From contig JAIXMP010000019.1 in the NCBI GenBank assembly GCA_025677815.1, positions 744,001-808,000 of the forward strand: a stretch of DNA of 64,000 nucleotides, written 5' to 3'. Shown in pieces: positions 29,769 to 41,900 of the stretch; position 1 is the first letter of the stretch, and every line of letters begins with the position of its first letter. The notes under the pieces were generated by a model. That model was not told where the DNA came from, did no database searches, and saw only the letters and a list, made by a program, of their open reading frames with translations. The position numbers were made by a program, and so were the translations under genes. Origin of the DNA: Phascolomyces articulosus. Taxonomy: Eukaryota; Mucoromycota; Mucoromycetes; Mucorales; Lichtheimiaceae.

Positions 29769-31722
29769 ACCACTAGTAGTAGTAGTATTAGTTATTGTAA
29801 TTATAGCTCTATAAATTAAATGATAGTAATAATGAGTATATTGAAAAAAAGCCCATTACTAATACATACGTACATATTATTATTCTTTCTCTTATCTTTT
29901 ACTATAATACTAAACTTACTACTACGTACTTGTTTTGAAAAAAAAAGGATTGAAAGGAAGAGAAAAAAAGCAGGAAAAGAAATATGCTATAAACTCGATT
30001 AATATTACGTCAACATTTTTGACTCGCACATATTCTTCAGCTACCCAGCCTTCCATTATCACCGTCCAATTTTATTGCTAATAATTATAAAGTAATAACC
30101 CATGTTTCTATAGTATGATTTTATACGTACATTGAGTAATTTTACTCATATAGTTTGCTATTATTAGCAAAAGAATATATTCTATGAGTAGCAATTTTAT
30201 TGAATACTTCTTTCAAATAGGAGTACACTACTATTCCTTATTATCCTCTATTATGTAATTATGGGTTTTTGTAAATAAAAATACACATTTCACTGGTGAA
30301 TGGATTTAATGCTCCAATATTAAATAAAAAAGAACGGCACCTTTTGGTGCTACCACTATTATTTACTGATAGCATCATCCTTTCCTTCTTGCGTCACCAC
30401 CTCGCCCTTTTTTCTATTTTACATAAGACACTAATAATATATTTCTTGCAGATTTTTATCTATTTTACAAAATGAGTTTATTATAGTCAATGAATCACTA
30501 TTTGCGATTATGTAATAGCAGTGTTGTTCCTGTTTGATCTATAAAAGGTGAGGAACAGTTTTCTTTGTCAATTAGGAATCAAAATAATAATATTAATTTT
30601 ATGAAGAATTGGCTTAGCTATATAATTGCAATGCATGCCTAGTGCTTGTGTGAACCCGTGGTTGCTGTGCTTTATTATTATTCTAATTCGTGTAAAAACC
30701 AACTCATCTTGATATGTACGAGTGGTTGCTGTTGATTTATTTAATGATTTAACAATAATAGGGCAACAATAACTTACCATACCACAGTTAGATCATGGTA
30801 TTTTGTTTATCAAATCGCTTGTGTATAAATTGAATACAGTAAAAGATGTTATTATCAAGTGGCGATCAAGATTATTTACAATTATGATACGCTCTTTTTC
30901 TATAAAGCTACTCCATCTCGTCATAAAGTCAGGTAAAATAATTTGTGTCCTTCAATGAAAATAATAGATGAAAGAAAAAAAACACATTTTTTGAAGAGAG
31001 GGATCCGATGAAATTGCCTAAGAATAACCAATACCAAAGAAGAATGTTTTATTGTTCTATATGATACCCGGAATTACGGCTTCAAAACATGTCTAAACGA
31101 ATCATTTCTTTCAACCTCTTCCACGTAGAATCTATAAGTGACGAAATGCAACTATTGAGTAATGTGGTTTCTTGCACGGCTAAAATCAATCATAATATAA
31201 ATAACCAATACGAAAAAAATATATATGTAAATTGCATAGAATGCGAAAATTGAGTTTGCTTTTTCAGTGAATCTTTTTTATTATTATTAATCAACTTCTA
31301 TAGTAAAAATAGAACAGTCATTTTGTCAAGTCCAATTGAAATCATCCTACTACTTTCTATTATAAAAAATAAAATATATGCCATCGTCCCTCGTCCATCT
31401 TTAGACTGAATTGCCCAAATAGGCGCATTATTTAATGCAAAAAATAAATTTAAACTCCAGCTTGCATAATTAAACTTTTCTATATGATCCACCACTTTAC
31501 TGGATCCACCATCATGATCATGTGAAGTAGAGTATAGAAAATGTCGATCAAAAAATGGTTTGCGGAGGGGGATTTATTTGAGAGGGGGGGTATTAAAAAG
31601 GAGGATCATAAATAAAGAATAAGAATAAAAAAATAGCTAATAATAAATTATATGGAAATAATAGTAATAATAATAATAAATAATAGAGTTATAATGGTCA
31701 AAATGCAGGGAAAAGTTCATAT
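29769..31722. other. Gene-less AT-rich stretch downstream of the RBR gene
   Basis: Open frames here are at most 70 codons and none has coding character. Nothing beyond AT-rich runs and short ATT repeats is visible. The right end probably carries the 3' UTR of the RBR ligase gene. Confidence 0.55.
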
Positions 31723-33521
31723 TTACACAATAAGATCCAATGCTTGTTGTAAAACCCATAACATGGATTCATGTCCCCATTCATCTATAAATAGTTATAT
31801 ATAAATAATCCTATCGATTGTATCACCTCACCCCCTCCCTCCCTTGAACTTACTCAATTTTTCAACAGTGGAAAGAGGACCAATCACAACCTGATGTTGC
31901 TGTGAATCAGTAATTTCAGGATGAGCTCGAAGATATTCTAATCGAGCTTTATTGGCTGCTCGAGTGACAGCTTCATCTTCTGGATCTGTCTTGTATAAAT
32001 CACATTTTTTACATCGATCGCAAGGAGCCCCTGGAAGATCTCGGAAATGATCACAAAAATGGGCATATGATTCTAATAGATAAATTGTAAGTTGGCTACA
32101 TTATATAGGAGAAGAAGAGGGTGTATGTATGAATGATATAAGTAGTACCTTTTCGAATATCTTTACGACATACGTAACACATGGTATAACCTATAATAAT
32201 AATAATAAAAGTAAAAAGTGAGTTGAGTAGTACGTAGATCCAACAACACCAAGGGCTTAGTCGATACTTGTGTTACTGTGAATATGGGGGGATGAGAAAT
32301 AAGAGAAAAAAAAGATTTTACCACAACGACACACAATTTTATTACAACCATCTGCTTTTTGAAATGATAACCCACATATTGGACACTATTAAAAAAAAAA
32401 CAAAGCGTGTGAATAATAAAAGGTGTCACAAGTGTTCAAAATCATGTATATATTTATACTTACGGTACGTTTGACGGCATCAGCCATAGCCTATATATGG
32501 TAAAATGGATTAGGTCACTACAAATAAGGACATATCTCGGCGGGGAGGAGAAGAGGAGTTTTCCGAAAGTTTATTTATTACCTTTTCAACATAAAGTCTT
32601 AAACCATCTTGTTCTTTTTCCCAACACTTGTGTAATCCACGTACACAATGTTGGCACAAGACACAAGTAAGACGACGACAATCAGGATGACGACATTGAA
32701 AAATAGAACCACGTCTTGCACAAGCGATACGATCGTACACAGTTTCGATATCTTGTTGTAAATCCCACTGACGAAAACGGTTGATCATGAGCACCAAGCA
32801 TAATATGAATACAAATAAAAAAGGATTATATACAAAAAAATACATCAAGACAATAAAAGGGATCGTACTACTATTATTACTACTACTACTAGAATGATCA
32901 TCATACAAGAAAAAGAAAGAATAAAGAAAAGAATGGAGAACAAGATAAAATAAACATAATACCATGATCCATCGAGCTATCGTCATAAAAATTTCCAGTC
33001 GTGCCAAGGTCCTTGCTAAAGGGACAGTTGATTCATCCAATTCATAATAACCGCAAGCTGAACATTGTACCTTATTGAATGGACAGGCACGCATGTTTTC
33101 TTCAAAGATGGATTTTTGATACGCAGACCAAATGTCTTGGCTCAAGATCGTTGCCAAGGTCTCTTGTTGAAAACAACCATCACATGTAGGGTGATCCATC
33201 GAGATGCAAGGGATACGCGCAGCACCACGTAAGGCGCCCTGGCCAAATAATCCTTCAGAAATATAATGTTGAATACATTCATGACAAAACATATGGGTTC
33301 CTTCACTGCAAAAGGATAATTGTTCAATCACGTAATCCCCATAACAACATTGACAGGAGATTAATTCATCATATTCGTACTGATTGATTTCAAGTGCTAT
33401 CTTGGCATCTTCTTTAGCTTGTGCATCCAATGTACGACGTCGTATAATACATAAATCCAATTCAAATTGTAATAAATCTTCATCGACTTCTTGTTCCTCT
33501 TCTCTATCGTTGAGATGGTGT

Positions 33522-33559
<38 letters not shown>

Positions 33560-34448
33560 ATGGAATGAATAGGATTTAAATAAAGAGGTAGATGAATTTG
33601 AAGAAGAAGAAGAAGATGATGATGATGATGATGAAGGAAATGACCAATGACGAAGAAAGTTACGAATCGTTGTCCAAAATCCACCTGATCCCATTTCTTG
33701 AAGTTGATCATAACTTTTTACATAATCCCAATTATTTTCCGCCAAGACAGCTCGTATGGACGATTTCCAGACCTATTCCAATAATAATTTATGAATGAAT
33801 AAAAATAGGATATTTTCGCGCGCCATAATTACACAACAAAAAAACAAACAATCACTCCACTCTCTTACTTGAGGATAATCTTGGGCCAGCTGAGCTTGTG
33901 CTTGAATACGATAAGCATCACTTTTAATTAAATCTGATCGATCCAATTTCCCATAGTCTAATCTTTCAGGATAAGGTTGATCTTGTTCTAATAATTCATT
34001 GGCTACTTGTTCTACATAACTATGTTCGTAACGTAATAACTTTTCTCGTAGGTAGGCCACATTACAATCAGGAAAAAATTCAGTAGCTAGTAATCGTAAT
34101 GCTTCATTGAGTTGTTGTGTTTTACTACTATTACTGCTATTGTTGTTATTATTATTCTTGGAGTTTTTTTTTCCTTTGCTTCGTCCTTCACACGACGTTC
34201 CCATTAATCGAGGATAATGTCCTCCATTATTAAATATTTTTTCGGTAATTCGTTCTACAGGTGCCGTTTCATAATATCCAAGACAAGACCGAAAATATCC
34301 TGGATCTTTTTATATATGACTCCATTAATAAAAAAAAACTTGTTGGATGGAAGTTTTTTTTCATTAACTATATATATATATTACCTCCATCGGGAAATAG
34401 CACTAAAAGTTGTGCGATCAAGCGATCGTTTTTATACTGTCTGGCCAT
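31723..34448 (-). CDS. RNF216: RBR-type E3 ubiquitin ligase, RNF216/TRIAD3-like
   Basis: It transfers ubiquitin from an E2 through a RING2 cysteine thioester. Eight exons (minus strand): 34448-34385, 34305-33869, 33772-32582, 32490-32464, 32385-32322, 32190-32149, 32072-31854, 31784-31723, giving about 701 residues. The N terminus (about 1-55) has LLVLFPDGDPGYFRSCL, like the segment ahead of the RBR in RNF216. Ser and Asn runs follow (about 213-250). RING1 starts at CQCCYGDY (about 307), the IBR starts at CSACGYYELDE (about 404) and resumes at FQCRHPDCRRLTC (about 525). RING2 is CPICGLSFQKADGCNKIVC (574 on), with C587 the likely catalytic cysteine by comparison with HOIP and parkin. The C-terminal HFCDHFRDLPGAPC motif is diagnostic of RNF216. 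Oddity: about 95 residues with two or three hydrophobic segments are inserted inside the IBR. The start ATG at 34448 opens an exon needed to complete the N-terminal domain. Confidence 0.88.
33521..33559 (-). repeat. (AAC)n microsatellite coding for poly-Asn in the RBR gene
   Basis: About twelve near-perfect trinucleotides encode a run of Asn residues between the CUE-like region and RING1 of the ligase. A neighbouring ATC/TTC-type run (about 33600-33640) encodes poly-Ser. Uninterrupted codons make length variation between strains likely. Confidence 0.85.
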
Positions 34449-35265
34449 ATAGTACCATAAAGAAAGGTTCAAAAAAAAAGAAAAAAAAGGGAGAGTAAAA
34501 AAAAAAAAAAAGAAAAATCACATATGAAAAATAATAATAATAATAATATCGAGAAATAAAAAAAAAAGCCCTTGCTCTTTTTTTTTCCTTCCCCCTCGCA
34601 TATTCTATTTTTTTTTTTACTCCCTTTTTTTTTTGTTTGTTGTTGTCATTGACAAAAATCTTTAGATCAAACAATAAATAGATCAACAACAACTTGACAT
34701 ATAAACAATGAATGGAATAAGGATGATAATGATGATGGTCTTTCTAAATGGATTTTATGTAATATGTTGAAAAACGTATAAATAAGTATAAATATATATA
34801 AAAGAAGAATAGGTATATATAGAAATGAGCCAAAATAAGTGCGGAAGAAGAGAGAGAAGAGGGAGGGGAAGGAAGAGAGATACATGATTAGAAACAAGAA
34901 TCATAAAGCATAATTCACTTTTTTTTGTGTATATATATAAAGAGGCACACACACACATACACATACACACAACTTTATATACAATCCATGAAAAAAGGGT
35001 GTGATAATCAAAAAAAGTGGTAGTTTGACATAATAAAAAAAAAAGAAAGAAAGAAAAAAAATGCTGTAAAAGTAGAACAAATTTTATGTATAACAAAATG
35101 TGGATGAGATGAAAAGAAAATTGTATATATATATAAATAATAATAAAAAAAAGAACAAATGGTATATAATAAAAAAAAAAAAGAAGTGGATGATGCTGGT
35201 TTTTGTATATTGTTGTATATTGTTGTTGTTGCTGTTGTTGTCGTTGTCGTTGTAGTTTTTATTTT
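34449..35265. other. Intergenic, RBR promoter side
   Basis: This contains poly-A/poly-T runs, an ATA repeat (about 34528-34550), CA-rich sequence (about 34947-34972) and GTT repeats near 35217-35245. The part just above 34448 should hold the promoter of the RBR gene. No coding content was recognised. Confidence 0.5.
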
Positions 35266-35730
35266 TTAAGAATCATCATCCAAAGAATCAAAAAAAGTAC
35301 TTGAAGGTGAAGACATTAACATGGTATCTTGTGATGGAAAAAGTTCAAAATCTTCTTGTGTTTGACGAACATCGGAAGACGATGCCGAGGTGGTTGTCGT
35401 CGTTGTAGTAGCAGTGGTAGTAGTACTGCTATTGTTGCTGTGGGTAGTGGAGTTCATATTATTATTATTTCTTGTAGAGAGAGATGATTGCTGCGGATTC
35501 ATTATGATAGTAGGAGTATCATCGTCATCATTTAGGGTTGCCTGGGTATCCAACAAAAAGGTTGCCATGGCTTCCAACGTATTATGTTCATCATCATCAC
35601 GTCGTCGCCGTCGTTGTGGTTCATGTGGTTGTCTTGTAGTACTTGCACTTAACGGTGGAGATGGAGGTAAATAAGAAGGAGGTCGACTTGAATGATGAAC
35701 GACGGTGGGTGTTTCCTTGGGTGCTCTCAT
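35266..35730 (-). CDS. Hypothetical low-complexity protein with acidic C terminus
   Basis: The open frame from the ATG at 35730 gives 154 residues. It starts MRAPKETPTVVHHSSRPPSY, has an Arg run (RRRRRDDDEHN, about 42-52), then a possible helix LEAMATFLLDTQATL, a Ser/Thr/Asn-rich stretch, and a C terminus with acidic-hydrophobic clusters EDFELFPSQD and FFDSLDDDS. Such clusters resemble transactivation segments, so a transcription-related role is possible but unproven. The frame stays open upstream to a candidate acceptor near 35750 (AATAG), so a further 5' exon (for example around 35790 or 36071-36093) may exist; I could not fix it. I do not recognise a family. Confidence 0.55.
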   Translation of the reverse strand: MRAPKETPTVVHHSSRPPSYLPPSPPLSASTTRQPHEPQRRRRRDDDEHNTLEAMATFLLDTQATLNDDDDTPTIIMNPQQSSLSTRNNNNMNSTTHSNNSSTTTTATTTTTTTSASSSDVRQTQEDFELFPSQDTMLMSSPSSTFFDSLDDDS

Positions 35731-36890
35731 TTGAGTATGATTGGTTCTATTTTTCACGAGTGATAATAACTTCTTTTTTTTTATTCACGTATATAAAATA
35801 TACGATGTAGGAGGTGGTTTCATATGTTGCTATAAAGGTTGGATAATTTATTTGATAATAGACGACGTAATAAAAAAGGACGACATATATATAAATATAT
35901 ATATGGGATGGATAGAATACAACGTCGAATCGATCGTTTGGAGTTAAAGAAGTTGTATATCTCTTTTTGGAATCGAAAACGAATCTATTCTTTTTTTTCT
36001 CTTTATATATAAAAAAAGAATAAAGTGAAAAAAAGTGGAAGAAAGAGGAAAAAAAAAAGAGTTTACGTTCCAAACTTTGCTGCGCCAACCTATTTTAACA
36101 CGTTTTTATATATAAAATAAAAAAAAGAGAAGAGGAAAAGAAAAAAAAAAGTGAGCAAAAGAAAAAAAGAGACTGCTTAAAAAGTTCAAGTCAATTCTGA
36201 CGCCATCATTTTTTTTTGGGTTCTCCCTGTGTGAATAGGTGTATGTATATATATATAAGGTGGTGTGTGTGTAAAGATAACACATGCACTACCATAAAAG
36301 AGGGGTGACACAAACCCTTATTTTTTTTTTTTACTAGTACAATCTGCCAAGCAAAAAAAAAAATGAGGAGGTAATTATCCAACACATATACAACACATAT
36401 ATCAAAAAAAAAACGTGTAATGACTCATTATTGGTCTGTGCACTTTTTTAACCCCATATTTGAAATATATAATCACAATAATATTTTGATCTTCTTTTAT
36501 TTACTATTTGTATATATATGAATATTACTATAAGGATATGTGCATGCTGATTATTATTATTATTATTATTATTATTAAACTATGGATGAATGAGTTGTTT
36601 GTACTTTTTTTTTTGAAATATGATTTTGTCTTTTTTTTTTCATTTTAAAACGCGAAAAGTGAAGGGGAGGGTAAAAAGAGTGAGACTAACTATATAATAC
36701 AAATATGGCGGATTCATTGTGTGTTGTTGTGGTGTGAAAAGTGGATCTGTGCAATGTGAAAAATAGAACCTATTTTATATATATATATGTAATTTTTGAG
36801 GGTTGATTAATTGATTTCTTTTCTTCTTGTTATTTTTTTGAAGGTTATTGTTGTTTGTTATAAATGCAATGAAAGAAAGTAGTGCTTTTT
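35731..36890. other. Intergenic or unresolved 5' region
   Basis: This lies between the hypothetical gene's start and the TBP stop codon. It is dominated by poly-A/poly-T, TA runs (about 35886-35906, 36778-36789) and an ATT repeat (36550-36580). A possible upstream exon of the hypothetical gene may sit near 36071-36093 (flanked by AAATAG and GTAAAC on the minus strand), but I cannot confirm it. Confidence 0.45.
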
Positions 36891-37976
36891 TTAAGGTTTT
36901 CGGAATTCGAGAAGCACAGGGTATATAGCTTGAAAAGCCTGATAGATTTCCTCACGTACTTTGGCACCTGTGAGTACAATCTTACCAGACACGAAAATCA
37001 ACAAGACGATTTTAGGTTTGACCATACGATAGATTAAACCAGGGAACAGTTCAGGCTCATACTAAAATGTTCCTCTTATTGTGTCAGTCTTCTTTTTTTT
37101 TATCTTCAACTATCATTCCCCTTAACACACACGCCAACATAAACTACTACTTACGGAGCTAAAGTGTCCGTGCGAATAAGCCAATCCTTCTAATCGAATC
37201 GGGAAACGCACATCACACGAGCCCACAATATTTTGAATCTTGAAATCTGTAAATTTGCTTGGAAAGCCCAATTTTTGAACAATACGTGCATATTTACGTG
37301 CTGCCAACTTAGAATCATCTTCTGATTTAGCTCCTGTAACTACCATCTTGCCCGATGCAAAGATTAATGCCGTCGTTTTGGGTTCACGAATACGCATAAT
37401 CACAGCTGCAAAACGCTATATATGTATATATATATAGCCCACATCAAAGTATTAAAAAAAACAATGATATCCAAATTATATATATCCATCAACAATAATT
37501 TGACAGAAATTCTCCTCCCTCTCCCTCAATTTCCATTCCTCCCCCTTCTAACCTTTGGATTATATTCGGCATTACGAGCATGCAAAGCAATAGTTTTCAG
37601 ATCTAAACGACAATCCAGATTCACAGTGGCCACGATGTTTCTTTTTTTTTTTTAAAGAAAAAAAAAGTTGTTTTCATGTAAGCAAAAAAAAAAAAAAAAG
37701 ATAGAAACAAAAAAAACACACTCCATGGGAATTCATTGACATTTTTATTTCTAAAAGGCATTCAAAATAGTTTATGACTACTTACTGTAAAATAGGCGTA
37801 ATACCTGCTGTAGCATAAGGATTTTGGTTATTGGTACTAGGTGTAGGTGCATCAGCAGGTGCTGGTGTGGATGGAAGGGCGAAAGGTGTGGTGGGTTGTT
37901 GTAAAGGTGTAGGAACGGAAGGTGTTTGTACAGCAGGAGTGGCCATAGAAGGAGTGGCAATGTTGAATCCAGACAT
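36891..37976 (-). CDS. SPT15: TATA-box-binding protein (TBP)
   Basis: General transcription factor that binds TATA DNA and seeds pre-initiation complexes for all three nuclear RNA polymerases. Four exons (minus): 37976-37786, 37640-37553, 37415-37155, 37061-36891, giving 236 residues. The N-terminal 63 residues are Pro/Thr/Ala-rich and variable, as usual. The conserved saddle (about 64-236) shows both direct repeats: [20 protein letters not shown] with [20 protein letters not shown] in the first, and [19 protein letters not shown] with [20 protein letters not shown] in the second, ending in VLREFRKP. All DNA-contacting strands are intact. The first intron's acceptor is unusual, a purine-rich run ending AAAAAG rather than a pyrimidine tract. 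The gene is divergent from the downstream dehydrogenase gene. Confidence 0.96.
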
Positions 37977-39348
37977 GATAAAGAGTTTCGATTTAAATAC
38001 TGAAAAAACTAAGGTAGTTGGTGACAGAAGAGAGGGTAAAGAAGAAGAAAAGAGACAACAATAGAAAAGAAAAAAAAAAACAAAATTGATAATACAACTT
38101 GAATTCCTCTATTTATAATTTTTATGGAAAATGTGGCTTAGTTTTTCTAAAACCCTACACCCCCTTATAAAAAATGTCATCATTTATATATCTTTTATTT
38201 CTTATAGTGATTTATATAAAGATACATGCTGATTGGTTGGTTGTAGTTTATTAAAGAGATACATTTTTTTAGTCCCAATGATAGATTCTTATCCATTATT
38301 ATGTATAAACAGTTGATTCGTCTTTTACACTGCTCTGGTGATAAATTATAATAATGCGCGAAACTCGGATAAACGTTTAGTATTAATTCCATTGGTTATC
38401 ACTTTTTCAGTGCTATTTTCTATAACTCTATGATGGTGAATGATTATATATTATCGTCTTGTTTTAGATATGGTAATTCACTTATTAGACAGAAGAAGCA
38501 GATGGTATATATAAAGATGACGATCAAAAGCGATAGAGTAAATGAATAGAAATCCAACACATATTTCCAACGATCAATACGTCATTCAGTAATAAAATGG
38601 AAAGAGAAGATCCTCCACCTATTTTTAGGTGGCATCTTTTTTTCTGTGGACAATGAGAAAATTTGTAGCAACGCGTATACGCGTTGCATGAATTTTCAAA
38701 AGATAAAAAAAAAGGGGGGGAGGTGAATCTATCTAATTGTTACTATGAACCCGCAATTACTTATACCCGGAATAAGGGAAGGGGGGCTGATTGACTAAAG
38801 GATATGGGGGCGTTTCTTTCGAAATATTTCTTAGGCAAACGCAAAAAAAAAATCTAGTTGGATTTGCTAGTGTGTAAGTCATTTTATTTATAGTAGATTA
38901 TTCGAGAAGATTATAGATAGGAGTAGAGATGATTCACTCTAGTTAGAAATGTATTCTATTTCTGTAAAAATATTATATAATACAGAAATATATAAGAAAA
39001 CGATGGTGTAATCGCATGGAAATTCTCGCGATGGTTTGACCAACCTTATGGAAAATTTATTAGATGTGTGTGTAATAATAGGTTAATGTATGCACACACA
39101 CACACACACACAGATACCCACTCACATATGAATACAAGCGGAATCGGGATTTTTTTGATAAAATAACCATTTCCTATTGGAAGAGATGATGTGATTTAAG
39201 GTTTAGAATGAATGAATGGATGAATGGATGATGATACCATCAGTACAAAAAGCACGCACGCATGCGCCATTCTCTTCTTCTCTTTTCTTCTTTTTTTTTT
39301 CTCTTTTTATACATATATTTTCGAATACGTTAAATAATCATAAAAAAA
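37977..39348. promoter_or_regulatory. Divergent promoter region, TBP (-) and dehydrogenase (+)
   Basis: About 1.37 kb separates the two start codons. It contains a 20-bp perfect palindrome at 38668-38687, a CA repeat (about 39092-39112), a CATG/GCGC patch (39254-39269), and a CT-rich stretch (39270-39310) just before the ATG at 39349. It should carry both promoters. No coding content was seen. Confidence 0.5.
38668..38687. promoter_or_regulatory. 20-bp palindrome with two ACGCGT (MCB-like) hexamers
   Basis: The sequence reads the same on both strands and contains ACGCGT twice, separated by two bases. ACGCGT is the MluI cell-cycle box bound by MBF (Mbp1/Swi6) in yeasts. It lies almost midway between the TBP and dehydrogenase starts. 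Function is inference. Confidence 0.5.
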
Positions 39349-41900
39349 ATGACGGCTGATAAACACGGATTTAGTCTTACTCAACTTACTTCAGAAAAAA
39401 TTGATCGCGTTCAACGTGATCCTCGATTCAAAAAGGTATTCTATTTAGCCACCATCCATACTTTATTTGCATGATTTTTTTTAATATATATATTAACACA
39501 TTTACTCTATGTTCATAGCTTACAGAAGAAGATGTTACCTTTTTCAAAAGCATTCTTCCAGAAGCATCCGTCTTGGAAAAGAAAGGATTAACACAAGCTG
39601 AGCATGCCAAATATACCTGTGATTGGTATAATATGTATCGAGCTGCCACAGAAATCATTTTATTACCTGAAACAACAGAACAAGTTTCCAAGATTCTCAA
39701 GTATTGTAATGAACAATTGATTGCAGTGGTTCCTCAAAGTGGTAATACCAGTGCTTCTGGAGGTAAGTCATTTAAATAACAAGGGGAAGGCATATGAGAC
39801 CAAGAGAATATCCATCATAGACAATGGGTTCATCCATAGATGTTGATAATACTAATAAAATAAAATAAATAAAATAAAATGTAGGTTCTGTTCCCGTATT
39901 TGATGAAATTATTATTAGTACTGAAAAAATGAATAAGATTCGTAAATTAGATCCTCTTCGAGGTAAAGGAAGAATGATTACACGCAAAAGCAACCCAACA
40001 GTTATATATATATATATCATTCGATCAACTGACTCATAGGTTTTGCATCTATTTATTTTTTCTCACGATAAAAGGTGATTTGGTGTGTGATGCTGGATGT
40101 GTTCTCCAAGACTTAGATGAATCTCTTTCCCAGGCTGGGTTTCAGGTACTTATTTTACATGAATAAAAAATAATTCTCCTTTATTCCCTTTTCCTTATTA
40201 AGATCCAAACCTTTTGATACAAATGATTAGATTCCATTGGATCTACCCGCTCGTCATCTTTGTCGTATTGGTGGTACAATCAGTACCAATGCTGGAGGTA
40301 TTCGACAAATGAGATTTGGAAATTTACATGGAAGTGTCATGGGTCTTGAAGTGGTAGGTGTCTATATTTTTTTTTAATTCAGGGGGAGATGAATCATGTC
40401 AACTATTAGATATATCAACAACAACAACAACAAAAATGACTGGTTTATTGAATTGCATGATGATGATTTAGGTACTTCCTGATGGTACCATTATTGATAA
40501 CTTGACCACCATGCGTAAAGATAATTCTGGATATCATTTAAAGAATTTATTTATTGGATCCGAAGGTACCTTGGGTTTTGTTACTGGTGTTTCCATTGCC
40601 ACTGCTCAAATCCGTCTAGCCGTCAATGTCTTTTTGATCGGTCTTCAATCATTTGATCATGTGGTACAAGCGTATAGTTTGGCACGTCGTGAATTACCTG
40701 AGACGATTGCTGCTTTTGAAGTCTTGGATACATCGACTGTTCAAGTGGTCAAGGGTCAAGATTTCCAAATTCCTAAAGGATCTCCTTTCCCATTGAGTGA
40801 AAAACATCCATTTTATGTTGTCATGGAAACGGCTGGCAAGGATGAAGAAATTGAAATTTTGGTAAAGTGTTAATTATCATGGGGATTATTAAGATGAAAC
40901 GAGACAAACATTCATTCAAAAAAAAATTATATATGTACTGCTATGTGATTTATATAGAGAACAGATCGATTGTTGAAACTTTTACTTGAAAAAGAAATTA
41001 TTTTGGAAGGACAAATTGCTCGTACACCCGATCAGGTAAATTTATGGATGGAAGGATTTATAGAGTTGGGAGAAGGGGGAAGTAGAAAGGATAGTAGAAT
41101 GCCAATGGTGGATATTAAATTCTATCTCTTACTATAGGTTGAACGGTTCTGGTCATGGCGTAACAATGTGCCCAAAGCCATTGTTCAAACAGGTCCTACT
41201 TCTATTCATTTTGATGTATCCCTCGAACTTCCCTTATTATACAAGTTGGTAGAAGATGCTCGTGAATGGGCTACAAAGGAAGGCATGATTGGACGTGATA
41301 TTGGTGCAATTTATGGGTAATGTGTATATCATGGGATATAGATGGGAAGAAATGCATAATGTAATGACACGGACAGGAAATGACTGACTATCGTCATTTT
41401 ATGTAAAATAGCTATGGCCATGTAGGTGATGGTAATATGCATTTGACCATTCCAGCTTTACGAGATGATGAAGCAATTCGTATTAAGATTGATGATTTTG
41501 TATATGAATGGGTAGCTGAACATAAGGGCAGGTAAGGATCTTGTATCTTTTCTATTATTAATGGATATGATGGATGGGCATATGTATTTAATATTTTTTT
41601 TTGTTTTTCTCTACAGTGGTTCTGCTGAGCATGGTATCGGTATGATGAAGGTAAGAGCACAAAGATATACTGGCTATTTTTGTATATTTGAGTTGAAAGA
41701 AACAAAAAACTAAATCATTATTATATTGATAGGCTGCCTATTTGTCATTTAGTAAATCAAGTACGATTATTTCTAATATGCGCAAGGTCAAAAACTTATT
41801 TGATCCTAATGGTATTATGAACCCATACAAGATGTTCCCTACCAAGGAAGAAGAAGAACAAGGTGAAATTGTCCGTAAACGAGGCCAGGTGGGATGTTAA
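39349..41900 (+). CDS. DLD2: FAD-linked D-2-hydroxyglutarate/D-lactate dehydrogenase (Dld2/D2HGDH-like)
   Basis: Oxidises D-2-hydroxyglutarate (and often D-lactate) to the 2-oxo acid using FAD. Eleven exons keep frame: 39349-39435, 39519-39762, 39885-39962, 40075-40145, 40231-40353, 40472-40861, 40958-41035, 41138-41316, 41412-41531, 41617-41650, 41733-41900; 523 residues. The FAD domain runs from about 60 to 280, with [27 protein letters not shown] and [20 protein letters not shown]. The metal/substrate motif [11 protein letters not shown] lies near 416-426 and AEHGIG near 460. The C terminus is [10 protein letters not shown]. The order and spacing match D2HGDH and yeast Dld2/Dld3. There is no convincing mitochondrial presequence, so a cytosolic Dld3-like location is possible. 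Oddity: the usual GNTGLVGG-type FAD loop reads GNTSASGG. The Srs2-like gene follows 249 bp downstream on the same strand. Confidence 0.93.

Noticed and set aside
32163..32429. Minus-strand open frame running through RBR introns
   Set aside because: The correct frame gives the RING2 exons (CPICG... and YTMCYVCRK); this frame is a shadow and reads into introns.
33397..33711. His/Leu/Thr-rich open frame inside the RBR gene
   Set aside because: It is an alternative-frame shadow of the Ser and Asn repeat region of the ligase.
35747..36088. Long open frame on the minus strand upstream of the hypothetical acidic protein
   Set aside because: Phe/Tyr/Lys low-complexity translation of poly-A/poly-T DNA; at most a short part (36071-36093) could be an exon.
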